From assembly GCA_003255025.1 (NCBI GenBank), contig QANY01007421.1, positions 620,001 to 684,000 on the forward strand: 64,000 nucleotides of DNA. The letters run 5' to 3'. The DNA comes from Datisca glomerata. Its lineage: Eukaryota > Streptophyta > Magnoliopsida > Cucurbitales > Datiscaceae. This document shows positions 44,501 to 57,655 of this stretch, piece after piece. The first letter of the stretch is position 1; every line of letters begins with the position of its first letter. A program made the position numbers and the translations under genes. The notes beneath the pieces were generated by a model, which worked only from the letters and a program-made list of their open reading frames with translations, ran no database searches and was not told the origin of the DNA.

Positions 44501-47500
44501 AAAAGAAGTTCTAAGAACAGAAATGTCATAGATAACCGATTGAAGGCTGTCGTTTGGTAAGATCTCCGTTCAGAGACTTCACCAGGTTGAGAGCGTCTGA
44601 ACACACGGTGACTGAAATCGGGCTCCAAACCTTGCATTCCTCAAGTGCCCATGCCATTGCAAGAGCTTCTCCAATCACAAGATTAAGAACATGATTTATC
44701 TCTTTAAATCCCGCTATAATAATGATATTTGAAGGATTAATTAGACACCAACCCAAATTGTCTCCGCCAGTTCGTGAAAACCAAGTCGCATCAGTGTGAA
44801 TTCTCCACATATTTGAAGTGTCATCCCTCAGAGAAATCGACGGGGAAGGAGGTTAGTCTGTTCCTGTCAAAAAAATAGAACACTCCTCTTCTTGGCTCTC
44901 TATTTGATAGAACTCTTTGAGGTCTTCATGAATTTTGTGTAACGTTTCACACGGGGAGGGAACCATTTCGTTGATTATTCCATGCTTTCCAAATTCTCCA
45001 AAGACCAAAGGAGATCCATTGCAAACAATAATCCATATTTTCAAGAGGAAGATTGTGGAGAACCCACATCCAAATATATGAGAAACTACACCCTGGGATG
45101 TTCTGTGAGTTAAGGTTAAGGGGGGATCCGAACAATATAGTTTGAGAAAAGGAGAATCTGAAAAATAAATGGCCATTGTCCTCTATCTCCTTGCACCCGA
45201 ATGGACAAAATGGGGATATATTCATCCCTCTTTTGATAAGATAACTTCTGACAGCAATGTAATTGTTCATTAATTTTCATATGAATATTCTGATTTTGGG
45301 CCTGATTTTCATTTTCCACAAGGCTTTCCAAGCTGGAATCAAATTACTATAAGAACTGGAAACTCCAGTGGGGGATTTATCAAAAATCCCATTTTTCTTT
45401 AAATCACAAGCTACATGATATCCTGATTTTACTGTATATTGGTCAAATTTAGTAAACTACTAATTGTAATTATCCTCCTTGTGAAACCTGCTAAAAGGGA
45501 TGTTCAAATTAAGGTTTTTGTCTTCCTCATCAAAATTAGTACAACCCTTGTTTTCATCCTAGCCTTTTCCATCTGGAAGAAGAAGATCTTTAACAAAGAA
45601 AATATCATCCTTCTTGGGTGAGATAGTTCTAAATGAAATAAGCCGTGGCAATCAAGGATGATCCCGGATCTTAACACAATATCCTGTTGCCAATGTTGAA
45701 GAAAAGCTTATGTTGTAAGATTTTTTTTCTTTAGATTAAGCTTCTCCAACCCCACAAGAAGTCATAAATTCATAATTTTTAAAGTATTTGTTCTTAAAAA
45801 ATTAAATAATAATAGGGCTTGCCCGATTATTATTCTCCACAGGATCGCTTTCCCCTTTCGTGCATCTTGTTAATCTTACATTGATATCTTCCATTGAAAC
45901 GTCAATGTGAGAGGACAACTTTCCTTTAGTTCGTTTTTTTCCTTGTGATGTAGAGTTCAATCATCAAGAAACTTCCATTCCCAATAAAAAAAATGCTGCA
46001 CTATATTGAATTTTATCTCCACTTTAATAATATTTTTTTATCTTTATCTAATTTGATATTCGATCTTATAATTTTTTTATTCAAAAAATAACAGTTGTTA
46101 TGCTCAATTCTTTTCATGGGTGGTCTAATGCATTACAAAAAATGATAAGTTTTCAACTTAAATTATAAAGATGATCGGAATTAATTTTTTTTATAAAAAT
46201 GATTAAAATAAATATTTATTGATAAAAATTATACAAACGTAAGTCAGTTATTACATTGTTTCAGCCATTTCCGTAAGAAAAAAACTTTCCGACCATTTTT
46301 ATAGTTTAAGTTGAAAAGTTGATCATTTTTACGATTTTCCAATCCATTATTGAATTGCTACTTGAATGAGTTCAAACATTTTTATCAGTTCAAACTCAAA
46401 ATTAATTCTCTTCAAGAATATTATGCTAATATACTATGGGTAAATTCTAATATTATTATGCAGGAAATATGGAATTAAAGTGATAATTGACCTACACGCC
46501 GCCCCAGATTCTCAAAATGGGTTTGAACACAGTGCTTCTAGAGATGGTTCTCAAGAATGGGGCAAAACTGACTCCAACATTCAGCAAACAGTTGCTGTCA
46601 TCGACTTCTTAACAGCCAGGTAAATCTCTCTCATCATGTCACATCCATTTATGCCTCACCAATTTTTTCTTGTGCTTAACAAGAAAACAAGACTCATAGG
46701 TAAACAAGTCAGTAGGGTTGGTATTTAATTCCCCCACCAATTTGAATAAATTATTTCTCAAGACATCGTATTATAAAAAAAAATTTCATTCTTTTAATCA
46801 TTGATTTGACTTAATTACGTTATTTCATATGTTCTAATCTATTAAATTTAATTACTTTGAAAAAATAATATAGCCACCACTAGCATATAATCAACACATG
46901 AAGTAACATAAGTGAGCCATGACAGTGGTGAGAAGAAATTAGAACAATAGTTGACTCTTATTAGGTGAGAAGACGCTCATATTCACCACTGACATGAATT
47001 AATCAGCTCAAAGCATATGTAAAAAGTAAATTATGATAATAATAAGTTGTATACTTCTGTTGATAAATAATTATATTTAATATAACTATGAAATTTTTTA
47101 CTTAAATATAAGTTAAATTATTTATCGTACATGTCAAGAGTTGATTAGTCTAAACCATCGATAGTAATAGCTCTCTCACTTATTGTTGATTATTGTTTTC
47201 CAAAAGCACTATTATTTTTCAAAGAATAATGTCAAGCATTGTTTCAATTAATCATACTATATAAAATGCTAATTGAGATTTACCCCTTAACTGATTTTTT
47301 ATTTCTCTTTATTTGTTTATGATACATTGATAGTAGCATAGAATGATCAGTAAATCGCACCACTTTATTCTATTTCTCTTCTTAGGTATGCGAAAAACCC
47401 GAGCCTATATGCCGTGGAGCTAATCAATGAGCCATTGTCCCCGGGTGTTTCGCTTGACAGCTTAACGAAGTACTACAAGGCAGGCTCTGATGCGGTCCGC

Positions 47501-48554
47501 AAGCACAGCTCCTCCGCTTACGTGGTGCTGTCAAACCGTTTAGGACCAATGGAACCGAGGGAGCTCTTCTCTTTGGCCAATGGCTTTACCGGTTCTGTCA
47601 TCGATATCCACTATTACAATTTGTTCTCAAATGTATTTGACAGCATGTCTGTTCAACAAAATATTGACTTTGTCAATACTAACCGGACCTCCCAATTGAA
47701 TTATGTTACCATTTCTAATGGGCCTCTCATTTTTATTGGTACGTTATCTCATTTAACTTTAATTGATGATCTTATTATCTATTTGATATTAGATTTTAGA
47801 TAATTTTTAAAAATAATTTTCTAAATGAATTTTGAAAATGGTTTTATGGTTCGTTGGAGAGCATAGTTAAAATGAAAAAAAGAAGCTTTTTTTGTTCAAA
47901 AGAATTGAAAGAATTTTTGTATGTCTCAAGTATTATATTCTAAGTAACCAATTATTTCTAAAAATAATTTCTGAAAGTAAGGAAATTAGCTTTTGAAAAC
48001 ATTGCGGTTTTCTTATGGTACTATCAATATAAGTTTGTAAAATTAAAATATTCATATTTATATTCGATGATATAGAGTTTGTCAGTTCGTATCTAACTAC
48101 ACAAATATTTTTTTTAAAACTCTCTCTTCTATTTGCTTACCTAATTCAGACGATTAACAGTTGATATAATACCTATGTCATCAAACCAACTTCTTTTTTC
48201 ATAAAAACATCATGTGGTGAAATTCGTTTTTGCTATAGAAACAGTTTATTTACCGGTGTTACATTTATATAATCCAATATTTTTATTAAAATATTTGTAA
48301 GTGATGTTGTCTATGAAGGGCACAAGTATCATCATTGAAAGTGTAGTAAATAATTTTGTGTACAATTTGTAGGTGAATGGGTGGCGGAGTGGCAAGTGCA
48401 AGGAGCAACTAAAGCGGATTACCAAAGATTTGCAAAAGCCCAATTAGATGTTTATGGAAGAGCAAGCTTTGGTTGGGCTTATTGGACTCTTAAAAATGTC
48501 AATAACCATTGGAGTTTGGAATGGATGATTAAGAATGGATACATTTCCTTCTAA
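41517..48554 (+). CDS. GH5 glucan 1,3-beta-glucosidase (exo-beta-1,3-glucanase-like), 8 exons
   Basis: Exons, all with GT/AG borders: 41517-41705, 42449-42568, 42637-42834, 42910-43068, 44042-44211, 46464-46619, 47386-47738, 48373-48554. They join in frame to 1527 nt, 508 residues. Residues 1-26 look like a signal peptide. VNLGGWLVTEGW (37-48) starts the mature protein; about 64-215 form the fascin-like/DUF7910 domain typical of the plant family, and the GH5 barrel follows with RIPVGWW (246-252), HAAP (290-293), INEP with acid/base Glu346, IHYY (405-408) and IGEW with nucleophile Glu450. Length and motifs fit a complete secreted enzyme that removes glucose from beta-1,3-glucans in the wall; substrate is inferred from the family. 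Intron 5 (2.25 kb) contains a LINE fragment; intron 6 is 766 bp. No defects seen. Confidence 0.93.
44320..45640 (-). mobile_element. LINE 3' fragment in intron 5, antisense to the GH5 gene
   Basis: On the minus strand a zf-RVT-like block (45331-44853: YLIKRGMNISPFCPFGCKEI, DNGHLFF, WRIWKAWNNQRNG) precedes an RNase H-like block (44810-44526: HTDATWFSR, NLGWCLINP, GEALAMAWALEECK, CSDALNLV). A T9 run at 44320-44328 on the plus strand is the A-tail, marking the 3' end. The 5' side is truncated; the fragment may extend to about 45800. Frame changes within zf-RVT show decay. No target duplication was found. Confidence 0.75.
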
Positions 48555-48640
48555 TTACAGCTTCTAAATATCTCATTTTATACAATATAAATGGATATAT
48601 CTCTCTTGTCAAAATAAATATGCTATTTTTTACCGTTTAT
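48555..48640 (+). terminator. 3' UTR and possible polyadenylation signal of the GH5 gene
   Basis: AATAAA occurs at 48613-48618, about 60 bp after the stop codon, in T/A-rich sequence with an upstream TTGT element. Position fits a plant near-upstream element, but such motifs are frequent in DNA of this composition. Confidence 0.4.
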
Positions 48641-49931
48641 ATAATAAAGCTTTAATATCATTTTAAAATCTATCAGAGGCGATAACTTGTCAATAAAACT
48701 GAAAGCAAAACGTGATTTCCTCTAAAAATTAAATTACATATTGGTGCATAAATTATGCATCTATAATAAGCAGTGTATACAAATGCGTGACCAATATTCA
48801 AGTCATAATTTAAAAACTAATTTTTTCTTTATTAGTTTACATTTAAACTTCACATGAGACTATACATTATTATCTCAGTAAAGTTTTTTTTAAGTGGAAT
48901 TACAGTGACGGGAAGGACTTTTAGCTGATTCCAATCGAGTTTATTGGGCGACCAAACTTTAAATTAGCAAATGTAGAAGAAAAGGACCGTTAGCATTTTT
49001 GGCAAATCATCATTAGCCATAAGACCTGTAAATCTACGAACTTGGAAACATCAATTATCATAAATAAAAAATGTTGAACAATGAGTTTCACCGGAGTTCA
49101 TTTTCCATGTTAACTTTTTTATATACGTAGCACCATAAACGTTAAATGATGTACGAAAAGAAAATATTAGTTAGGTTGCTAAATAAGAAACAATTTTTAT
49201 TTTGATTTTTACTATTTTAGTATTTTTCAACATTTTTCGTATTTTAAACTAAAATCATTTTGATTTTTTTATTTGAAAATTTTTGAACGCTTTGCTTTCA
49301 AATGTATTGCGATTGTTCTGTTTCCAAGAGAAACAAGATTTTCAATTAACATCAACATTTTTTTGTAGGCAAATCATTTTTAACCCTACCAAATTCGTAA
49401 AATGCTTCAATGCACTAATATGTTATCGATACCCATTACCCTATCATGAAATAAGGTGCGACATCTTTTTTAAGTACAAAAATGTAAATTTAATATAAAA
49501 ACTTTTTTAGTACAAAAATTTGTATGTTATTCGAGCAATTAGCTAGGATCATGTTTGGTGTCAAAATAAATAGTAATCCACAGAAATTATTTATTAATCC
49601 AATCAAACTAATCATTGTAAGGATCTAATTTTCTAGATGATAAAGTTTAGTAAGGCTATTGTTTGATTTATTAAATTGTAATCAAGCCTATTATCTGTTT
49701 AACTCAGATGAACTTGAACTCTCATAATTCATACTTTAAACATTATGATTTCCGCAATAATATCGACTCTCAAATTCAATCTCGTATTTTATAGTCTATG
49801 CGGTTTGAAGTCTTAATCCACTGTGAGAGTTGTCTCTCATTAGGGAGTAGGTGTCGTTATCCCCCTAGCCTTCTAGGGTTTCATTTATTTCTATATGCTC
49901 AATTCAATCTTCAGTACTTTGTGATTGATTC
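48641..49931. other. Intergenic DNA between the GH5 gene and the DUF4283 fragment
   Basis: AT-rich, no conserved ORF. A CT-containing leader-like block at about 49820-49931 (CCCCCTAGCCTTCTAGGGTTT) directly precedes the DUF4283 start and may be its 5' UTR. Confidence 0.45.
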
Positions 49932-50051
49932 TTGATGGAAAATTTTGATTTCTCCATGAGAGAATCAGAGGAGATTAGTCGTGATCTTATGGCCAAGATT
50001 GACAAGTGGTCTCTTACGGAAGATGAGACTGATGAAATTGTAATACCAAGG
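49932..50051 (+). pseudogene. DUF4283 (LINE ORF1-like) protein, N-terminal part, split by element 2
   Basis: MENFDFSMRESEEISRDL then KWSLTEDETDEIVIP form the start of a DUF4283-type protein (short acidic lead, W-x-L-T-x-x-E). The best start is the second ATG at 49935. The frame is interrupted after about 39 codons by the LTR at 50052. The rest of the gene resumes at 60660 beyond the element, and CAAGG is present on both sides. Confidence 0.6.
50047..50051. repeat. Left target-site duplication of element 2 (CAAGG)
   Basis: CAAGG precedes the LTR start TGTAGATAT and is repeated exactly at 60660-60664. Confidence 0.85.
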
Positions 50052-52445
50052 TGTAGATATCATATTTTATCTGACTCAATACTTTTTATATATTTACATT
50101 ATTTATTGGCTCATATACTAGTCTAAGACTATATAAAACCTAATGTCTATAATAGAAAAATAACCCAATGACTAAAAATAATAAAAATGAGTTCAAGGAC
50201 TAAAAAAAGGAACACAATGACTAAATGTTAAAAGTCAAGCCCTAAATTTGCTTATAAAAAATAGGAGGTCTTCACTTGAGAGCGGGGGCCTTTAGAGAGG
50301 GAAGTACAATAGGTCTTTTGGAGGGAAAGGGGGGTCTTTTGGAGAGGGAAAGAGATGTTTTAGGAGAAAAGGAAAAGATATCTTTTAAGAGAGAGAGAGA
50401 GAGAGATAAAAGAGATTTTCTAAGAGAGAAAGAAAGAGAGTTTACATTTCTATTTATCTTCTCTCATTCTTTTTGTTAAGCTAGTTTAAATTTATTGCAC
50501 ATTTACTAACAATATATATTATTCATTATTTTTCATCATTTCTCCTTCATACTCATGTAATGTATATTCTTTATTTCTTTTTCCATAAATAAAAATAGAA
50601 GTGTTTGTTCCTTTTTTCATTCATTTTTTACTCTTAATCTTGAGCTTTTATTTCAATGCATTGATGATTTTATTACAAAATTGATAATGTGATATCTTTG
50701 TCATCAACTCAATCAATGAGAATAAAGATAAAGTCGTTGAGGGGTGCCAAAATAACTGAATGTGAATCAACTCTTTAATGGGTTGAAAGTGTACATTGTA
50801 TGCAAAAGAATCTCCTATGATAATTTCTCATAGATCAAAAATGCATAAAATATCATGTAGAGATGTAAACATCTATATGGATAAAGATTCTGTGAAATAC
50901 TGAAGCTTTGAATCTTTTTTTAATATTCTCACTAGTGGATTTTCTATATCTTTTTTGTGACATTTGTTTGAACTAGTTATCATCCATATCTTTCCTTTAC
51001 TATTTAATTAGCTATGATGGAAGAAAATAAATCATGGTAATTAGTAAACTACGTAGCCCAAGACAAAAAACAGGTATATTTATATCCCAAAAAATATTTT
51101 ATTTTTATTTTAAGATTTTATTCATCATTTTTATGTGACGTTCATTTAACTAGTTACCGTCCGTAATTTTTCTTTGCTATTTAAATAGTAATTATTAAAA
51201 AAAATATTAATTAGTAGACTACTTAGTCAAAGATAAGGGTATACTTATACCAATTATATATTTTTAGTGTATATATATTATTTTATTAAATTTACATTTT
51301 CATATGGATAAATAATTTAATTTAATTTGTTTTTTTAATATTATAATTATATTATATTGAAAAAAGAAGAAAAAATCGTTCAACCCTTAGTAAAAGAGAG
51401 AGTTGAACCACCCTCTGTAAAATGAAGAGTGCAACACCCTTTTTAAAACATGGGGTATGACCCTCTGTTGCAGCAGAGTTGTGGTAGTGAGCTGCAACTC
51501 TCTGTCCCTCCCCCTCTTATTTTGTTTGTTTGTTTTGTTTTTTCATTTAATTTAATTTTCTCTCTCTTTTTTTGTAATATATATTTTTCTTATGTTTGCT
51601 TCACTTCACATCTTTTACATTTCTCTTCTTTTACATATTTTGCGTATTCATTTTCTACTTTCAACATTTTATCCACTTTATCATCCTATAACTACATGTG
51701 ATTCTAACTTTTCTTCTATCAATATGTATATGTATGTGATTCATGTTTCATTTATTTATAACAACATATATATGTATGTGATTTATGTCTCATTCACTTA
51801 TATCAATATGTATATGTATGTGATTCATGTTTCATTTATTTATAACAACATATATATGTATGTGATTTATGTCTTATTCACTTGTAATAACATGCATATG
51901 CTTGGGTCATAAAATAATATGTAAATTTAAATCATATTATCTTTATCAAATATTTTTTACTAAAATCTTGATGATGTAGTTTGACGCTTTTGTGATACCA
52001 AACTTCTAAAACTACTGAGGTGAAGAGTTATTATTCAGGATACCGACAATAGTTCCAATATTACTTTGATTTTCAAAAAAAAAAATTCAATGGTATTTGT
52101 ACCACCCATTAAAGATAATTTATTTTGTTTCATTTTATGATACAAAATATACCTAATGGGACAATAAAAAATAAAATTCTTTCACTTTTATTTTTTTTCT
52201 CTTAAATATAATTTAGATTGCATTTAATTGAATTTGGTAATCAATTTAATAATGGGTGTTGTGGGGTGCTAATACCTTCCCCCACATAAATGAATCCTGA
52301 ACCAACTTTGAGTTTTCATAGACCAAAAGTTTTTATTTTTAAAATTGGGTGACCAATCACGCCTTAAATGATTGGTGGCGACTCTGATTTTTTTCCAAAC
52401 TGATATTTTTCAATCACCGCTCCGCGTCGCATGCACGTTGTGACA
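50052..52445 (+). repeat. 5' LTR of element 2
   Basis: It starts TGTAGATATCATATTTT and ends TTGTGACA. The TATA region at about 50252 is degenerate (TTATAAAAAATAG) relative to CTATAAATAG in the other LTRs. A GA-rich leader follows at 50380-50440. It is 2394 bp, nearly 300 bp longer than its partner, in part because of a local minisatellite at 51720-51900. Confidence 0.88.
51720..51900. repeat. Minisatellite inside the 5' LTR of element 2 (42/84 bp)
   Basis: AATATGTATATGTATGTGAT recurs at 51721 and 51805, 84 bp apart, with a half-unit variant (ACATATATATGTATGTGATT) in between and after, giving about four 42-bp units. The partner LTR (58554-60659) lacks it. Confidence 0.75.
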
Positions 52446-52448
52446 GCT

Positions 52449-52466
52449 TGGCGACTCCACTGGGGA
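52449..52466 (+). promoter_or_regulatory. Primer-binding site of element 2 (tRNA-Arg)
   Basis: TGGCGACTCCACTGGGGA lies three bases after the LTR end. It is the complement of the 3' end of plant tRNA-Arg(ACG) including CCA, with one mismatch, the primer typical of Tat/Ogre elements. tRNA identity is from memory. Confidence 0.8.
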
Positions 52467-53361
52467 CGTAATCAGTCTAACCATTTCTAGATCGATAGAG
52501 AGTCAAGTTAAAATTTTACCAAATGTTATCCTTTTGTCTGGTTTTTTTGTAATTTGATTCATTATTGTTCTTATTCATGCATGCTATTAATTGTATATAG
52601 TTTGTTTTTATTGTGTATATTTCTTTACATAATTTCTAATTTCACATACACACTAGTCCCGTATCTGAGCCTTTCCTTTAGGATTAGCAAGAATGAGTAG
52701 TGAAATTGCGGTTCCCGTGCAGGCTCACGAATTTTTTCACTCAGGTCGACTCTTTCGAGATACCGTTTAGGGGGCCCTGTTACTCTGTTTGAATAAAAGT
52801 GTGGACATCCTAAGAGTCATTTAAGAGCTTTAGACTCTAACCACACATATCTAGATGACTTTAAAGCCCACCCAACGGCCAAGTGAAAATAAACACTAGG
52901 GTCATCCAAATGCTAGATATGACACTTTGGATAATTAACTGTCAAAAAAAATTTATGAGCCATCTTCATCGTCGGTATCATCATCATCAAGATTTATCAT
53001 TTTCACTATTTTATACAACATTAGTACTGTTATTATTTTAGCATACAAGTCAAATATTTTTTTGTGACAAGTTATTTTTCTCTTCATATTTTTTTAGCAT
53101 TGTCATCATCCATTACGTCGTTAAATTCATGATTTATCTTCATTCATGCATCATAAGTTCATCATTTTCTTCATGCATTTCATTATTTGCTTCATGCATT
53201 ATTCATCCATTCTCTCCATCATGCATTGTAAGTTCATCCATTATTTCATGCATACATTTATCAGATCGATTCATTAATTATTTAAGAATAAAAATAATTA
53301 AAAAAAAGCTCACTAGTGCGCCTCCATCATTTTCTTAAGAAAACACGGTCTCAAGCTAGAG
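52467..53361 (+). other. 5' leader of element 2
   Basis: Non-coding, with repeated CATCAT/TTCATGCAT motifs at 52970-53270. Unlike element 1, no DUF7745-like frame is present between the leader and gag. Confidence 0.55.
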
Positions 53362-55020
53362 TCATGGATGAGCAGGAAAAAGAACTATTACGAGAATAAA
53401 TGAGATGAGAGATTAATGAGTTGACAGAGCAAACGGCTAGGATTCAAGAATTTATTGTTGTTACTAAGGAAAAAGCAAGTATATAATTTCAACCAGTCAA
53501 TCTATCATCTCAAGAATTACAAGATCAGTTGCTTAATGATACTCATCTTTTATCCCCCTAGATGTATTCCTACTCATATGCACCAACATGGAAACCGATT
53601 CCAACGTGCTCCAACAAAACCAATGGATTTCTAGCATTTTGCATCTCCTAACATGCAAGAAGCAATTCCCTTGAGGATGTCTAGATATAATTTCATAACT
53701 AAATCTTTTGGTGACAATCAAACTATCGCTCAACTAATTGAGCATGTTAGCAATCCAGCCTTGATTCCCAACCTTGATGACGTGAAGATTCAAAAGTTTA
53801 AATTCTGAATCAATTAAGGATCCATCAGCTAAGGAGAAGCTAGATTTCCTAGAAGAAAGGTTATGTGCTATTGAAGGATTGGGCGTGTATGGCAATGCAA
53901 CACAATTGTGTTTAGTTCCTGATCTAACTATTCCTCACAAATTCACACTACCAGAGTTTGAAAAATATGATGGTAGTACATGCCCGAGGAATCACCTTAT
54001 CATGTAATGTAGAAAGATGGTTGCATGTGCACATGATGACAAGTCGTTGATTCACTTTTTCAGAAACAGTCTGCCAGGACTTGCATATTGTTGGTACGTC
54101 CAATTAGATGGCCGATATATTCAGAAATGGATAGATTTAGTTTATGCATTTCTAAGACAGTATAAGTACAATATAGATATGGCTTATGACCGTTTTGATT
54201 TGCAAATAATAGAAAAAAGTAAACTGAAAGCTTTAAGGAACATGCACATAGGTGGAGAGAGTTGGCTACTCAGATGTGACCTCCCCTTCCTAAGAAAGAG
54301 AAGGTTGCAATATTCATTAATACATCAAAGACTCCATATTATGATTAGAATTGTTGCTAATGCTTCTAGAAACTTCACAGATGTTATCATAATTGGTGAA
54401 AGAATAGAGTACAGAGTAAAAAATGAAAGAATTTCAGAAGCTACAATGGAAACCTCCTTCAAACAGAAAGAGGAGGAAGTACAAGCATTCAATTAAGGAT
54501 ACTCATTACAAGTTGGGAACTGTGGACCAAGCTTTTCAAAGTATTATGAAGGATCTAGAACCATGACACCCTATGTAGCAAACAAATCACAAATGGATTA
54601 CGGTCATCACTATTCACAGCAATCAAGTTTTCATAATGGGTCAAGGCCTAATGAAAAAATACAATTATACCAACATAATATTGATCAGACTGATCAAAAT
54701 CAATAAGGGCGTAGGAAAAAAGTAAGTGCAATATGATCCAATTCCAATGTCATACACAAAGCTTTTCCCACAATTGATTGAGAACCCTCACTTGGCATCA
54801 GTTCCTCTAGATCCTCTTCATCCTCCTTATCCTAGATGGTATGATCCAAACTCTCGATGTGATTATCATGCTGGTTCAATAGGGCATTCGACTGAAAATT
54901 ACTCGGCGTTGAAAAGTAAAGTTCATGCGTTGCTTAAAGATGGATGGCTAAACTTCAAGAAAGGGGGTGAAAACTCATATATCAATTCACTGGAATACCT
55001 TTACGTGATGAAGAAATAAA
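53362..55020 (+). pseudogene. gag of element 2 (broken)
   Basis: An ATG at 53363 opens MDEQEKELLRE, then stops. The core reads HKFTLPEFEKYDGSTCPRNH (53937 onward), a stop, CRKMVACAHDDKSLIHFF, WIDLVYAFLRQYKYNIDM, and GERIEYRVKNERIS. The C-terminal region (54726-55019) has PPYPRWYDPNSRCDYHAGSI then GHSTENY and GWLNFKKG. The last Cys of the C-x-Y-H...H-x-x-E-N-C site is Tyr, whereas element 1 loses the first Cys. Confidence 0.8.
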
Positions 55021-56324
55021 TTCAAGATGACATGGTGAAGATTTTGATAGTTTTGATCCCGAGTACAGATGTTTTTGTGCCACTATGTTCATGAGTTTAA
55101 TAATTGAGATGTAACCAAGTTCTTCTTGCTTCTTAAGAACTTTCAAGAATGGCGATTTAATGCCAAGTTTCTTGCTCTTCCCAATGTCTTAAAAAAACTT
55201 TTGTCATGAACTTATTTCTTATTTTATTGCGTGTGACCTTTTCCTTTTCTAAGTTCAATTCTATGTTCAATTTGAGTCTTGTTAATTTCTAAGTTAAAAA
55301 TTACAATTTCAATTTTTAGTTCGTTGATGTCATACTCCTACATCTCTCTCATTTCCTTCCTTTCACCTAATAATCTAGGAATGATGTTTTTAAAATAAAA
55401 GCATAAGCAATTTCAATCACAACTTCGACAATCTCATACTTAGTGTTGAATTAGATAAAGTAAATATATTATTCTTAACCAAGGTTATGTTTTTATTGAA
55501 TTTGATCTTATTGGAAATGATGGAGAGACATTCTTTCCGATATTCCAAACACTTATACCCATGGCAAGCCCATTTGAGCATAAACAAAAAAAATTCTTTC
55601 ATGGTACACAACCAATGATCACCCCCACATTGGGGAAATTTTTGTAAAAAAAAATTCGAAGTACATTTCGCATAAGTTTAAATGTTTATGGAGAAAAAGA
55701 AAAAGACAAAGGCAAACGAAAAAAGATTTCAAATGAAAAAAATAAAAGGTAAAAAGAAGAAAAAGTCAAAAGTCAAGTGAGCCTTGTGATGTTTTTAAGA
55801 ATGCTATAGGCATTAGGGTGAATTTTGTTTGAGAAAATTTCCAAAGATGTTTACCTCAATTGTGGTAAATTTTTATTGGATGAACCCATTTTCAACAGGT
55901 GGACAAATAAAACAGTTTCATTAGAGCATATCTTGCTCAATCCCTCAGCTGAAACAATCTCTTTGAAAAAATTAAATAGTGAGATAAACTTTTTACGATC
56001 TCTAACACTGGGGGTGATTGTTGTAAGAAATGGATAAAAATGACAAAGCCCACACTGGGGCAGTTCCTTATTTGCTAAAATCTTCAATGGTGATCATTGG
56101 ATTACACATACCCCTTTTCACATGAGTTTTGGGCCTTTTATATAATTTCTTTGGCTCCTACAATCCATAACCAACATTACAGTCCAAATGGAAGTCCTCT
56201 TCTGATCAAGAAGATTCATCTACAGTAAGAATTTAACTCTCAATAAGGCAATATGAACGTTTGTCATAAATAAGACATTATCTTTCAAAAAAGGAAAAAA
56301 AAAAGATAAAAAAAATGATCACTC
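55021..56324 (+). other. Remnant pol region of element 2
   Basis: 55021-55200 matches the spacer after the protease in element 1 (about 12370-12470), and 55380-55450 matches 12720-12795 just before reverse transcriptase. Beyond that, no RT, RNase H or integrase motif is found in any frame; the open stretch 55825-56037 is unrecognised. Sequence similar to the end of element 1 integrase resumes only after about 56325. Confidence 0.6.
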
Positions 56325-57655
56325 TAAGTATGGAAGAAATGAAGTTACGTAAATAATCTTTAGTCTTAAAAAGAATAGTTCCAGATGTAAAAATCTTGTT
56401 CTATAATTCATTCTCACATAGTATTGGCAAATTTCTACTCATCGTTTCTTTGTCAGTAAAAACCCTTTCGGTCATAATATTCATTTTACCCTTCTTCATA
56501 CATTTTTCTCCACAACATTCAGAACATATATAAAACATTGCAAATTACTCTTGGAAAAAACTTTAAAAGAACATTTTTTTGGAAAAGGAATAAGAAAGAA
56601 AAAGTGTAGCCTGAATACATGTTGAAAATTTGAGGGGTGCCATCGGTAAAAAAACAAAGAAAAAAGAGAGTAGGACTATAGCTGCAAGCCAACATATGCA
56701 TAATCAAAGCTAAAAAAATGGCATTGTGACATTTTACAAGATGGATCAAAATAATAGAGCTTGTCTCGTTTGCCTCTGCCATGAAAATAAAGTTGAAATG
56801 ATAAAGCATAATCCAATGAAGAACGAAAGTCGCATTCATGGTGAAGAAAAATGCATAAATTCTTGGAAAAAATAGGAGCGAGCTTATATTAAAAATCTAA
56901 GCCTCACATCTCATCACAGTGGCACACACAACCATCATATTGTCTCATTCAACTATATTTGTTCCTTTAATCTATAGCCTAGCACAAAGCAGCAACAAGG
57001 GGGCAACCCTCCCACACAATTAGCATGAAAGATGACACCAGTGGCAAAGACTACACATAAAATTTCACTTTGCTCTGTCTCACCCAAGTGAATTGGTTTC
57101 GAGAGCATTCCATCATCAATCTAAAAAGTCAGTATGAGAGATTATAGTTGAAGTTGGCATGGAAAAATGAAAGCTAAACAATACATTATTGGGTGTTTAC
57201 ATGATTGAAGTGAGGAAAAGACGCAAAATAAGGAGAAACTATTTGTTTGTCTTCTCCATCGACATAAAGCTAAATACTGGGAATCAGAAAATGCAGAAAA
57301 TATGCAATTTTCTCAAAGCATGCTCAATATTCCATTATCATGTCAGGATTCTAGGGCAAGCGACTATTTTTAAAGATGATCACAATGGGATAAGTCTTAA
57401 AAAAAGAGTTGTCTTCAAAAGATGACCATTTTTCAATTAAAAAAAACATCTAAGATTTTTAAAAAAATTCACAATCATGCTAGCATGCACACAGCCAAAT
57501 CTTTACATTTACATTGCATATACATGCATCACATTATTTTCTTTGATACAGTTTAATTGCATGAATCATAAAGAATATTCATTTGAAGTCTAGGAGGCAT
57601 ACTCCAACATTTAGAGCATGGACTAACCCAACTCTTGCCATCACATGAAGCTTGC
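56325..57655 (+). other. 3' UTR of element 2, unique part
   Basis: Non-coding; shares blocks with 15470-16260 of element 1, including the ACATTTAGAGC block at about 57609. No conserved ORF. Confidence 0.55.

Noticed and set aside
51592..51912. 106-codon open frame with MYMYVIHVSFIYNN repeats
   Set aside because: Encoded by the LTR minisatellite; repeats explain the openness.
56519..56839. Minus-strand 106-codon open frame
   Set aside because: Hydrophobic and AT-driven, in the 3' UTR of element 2, no recognisable domain.
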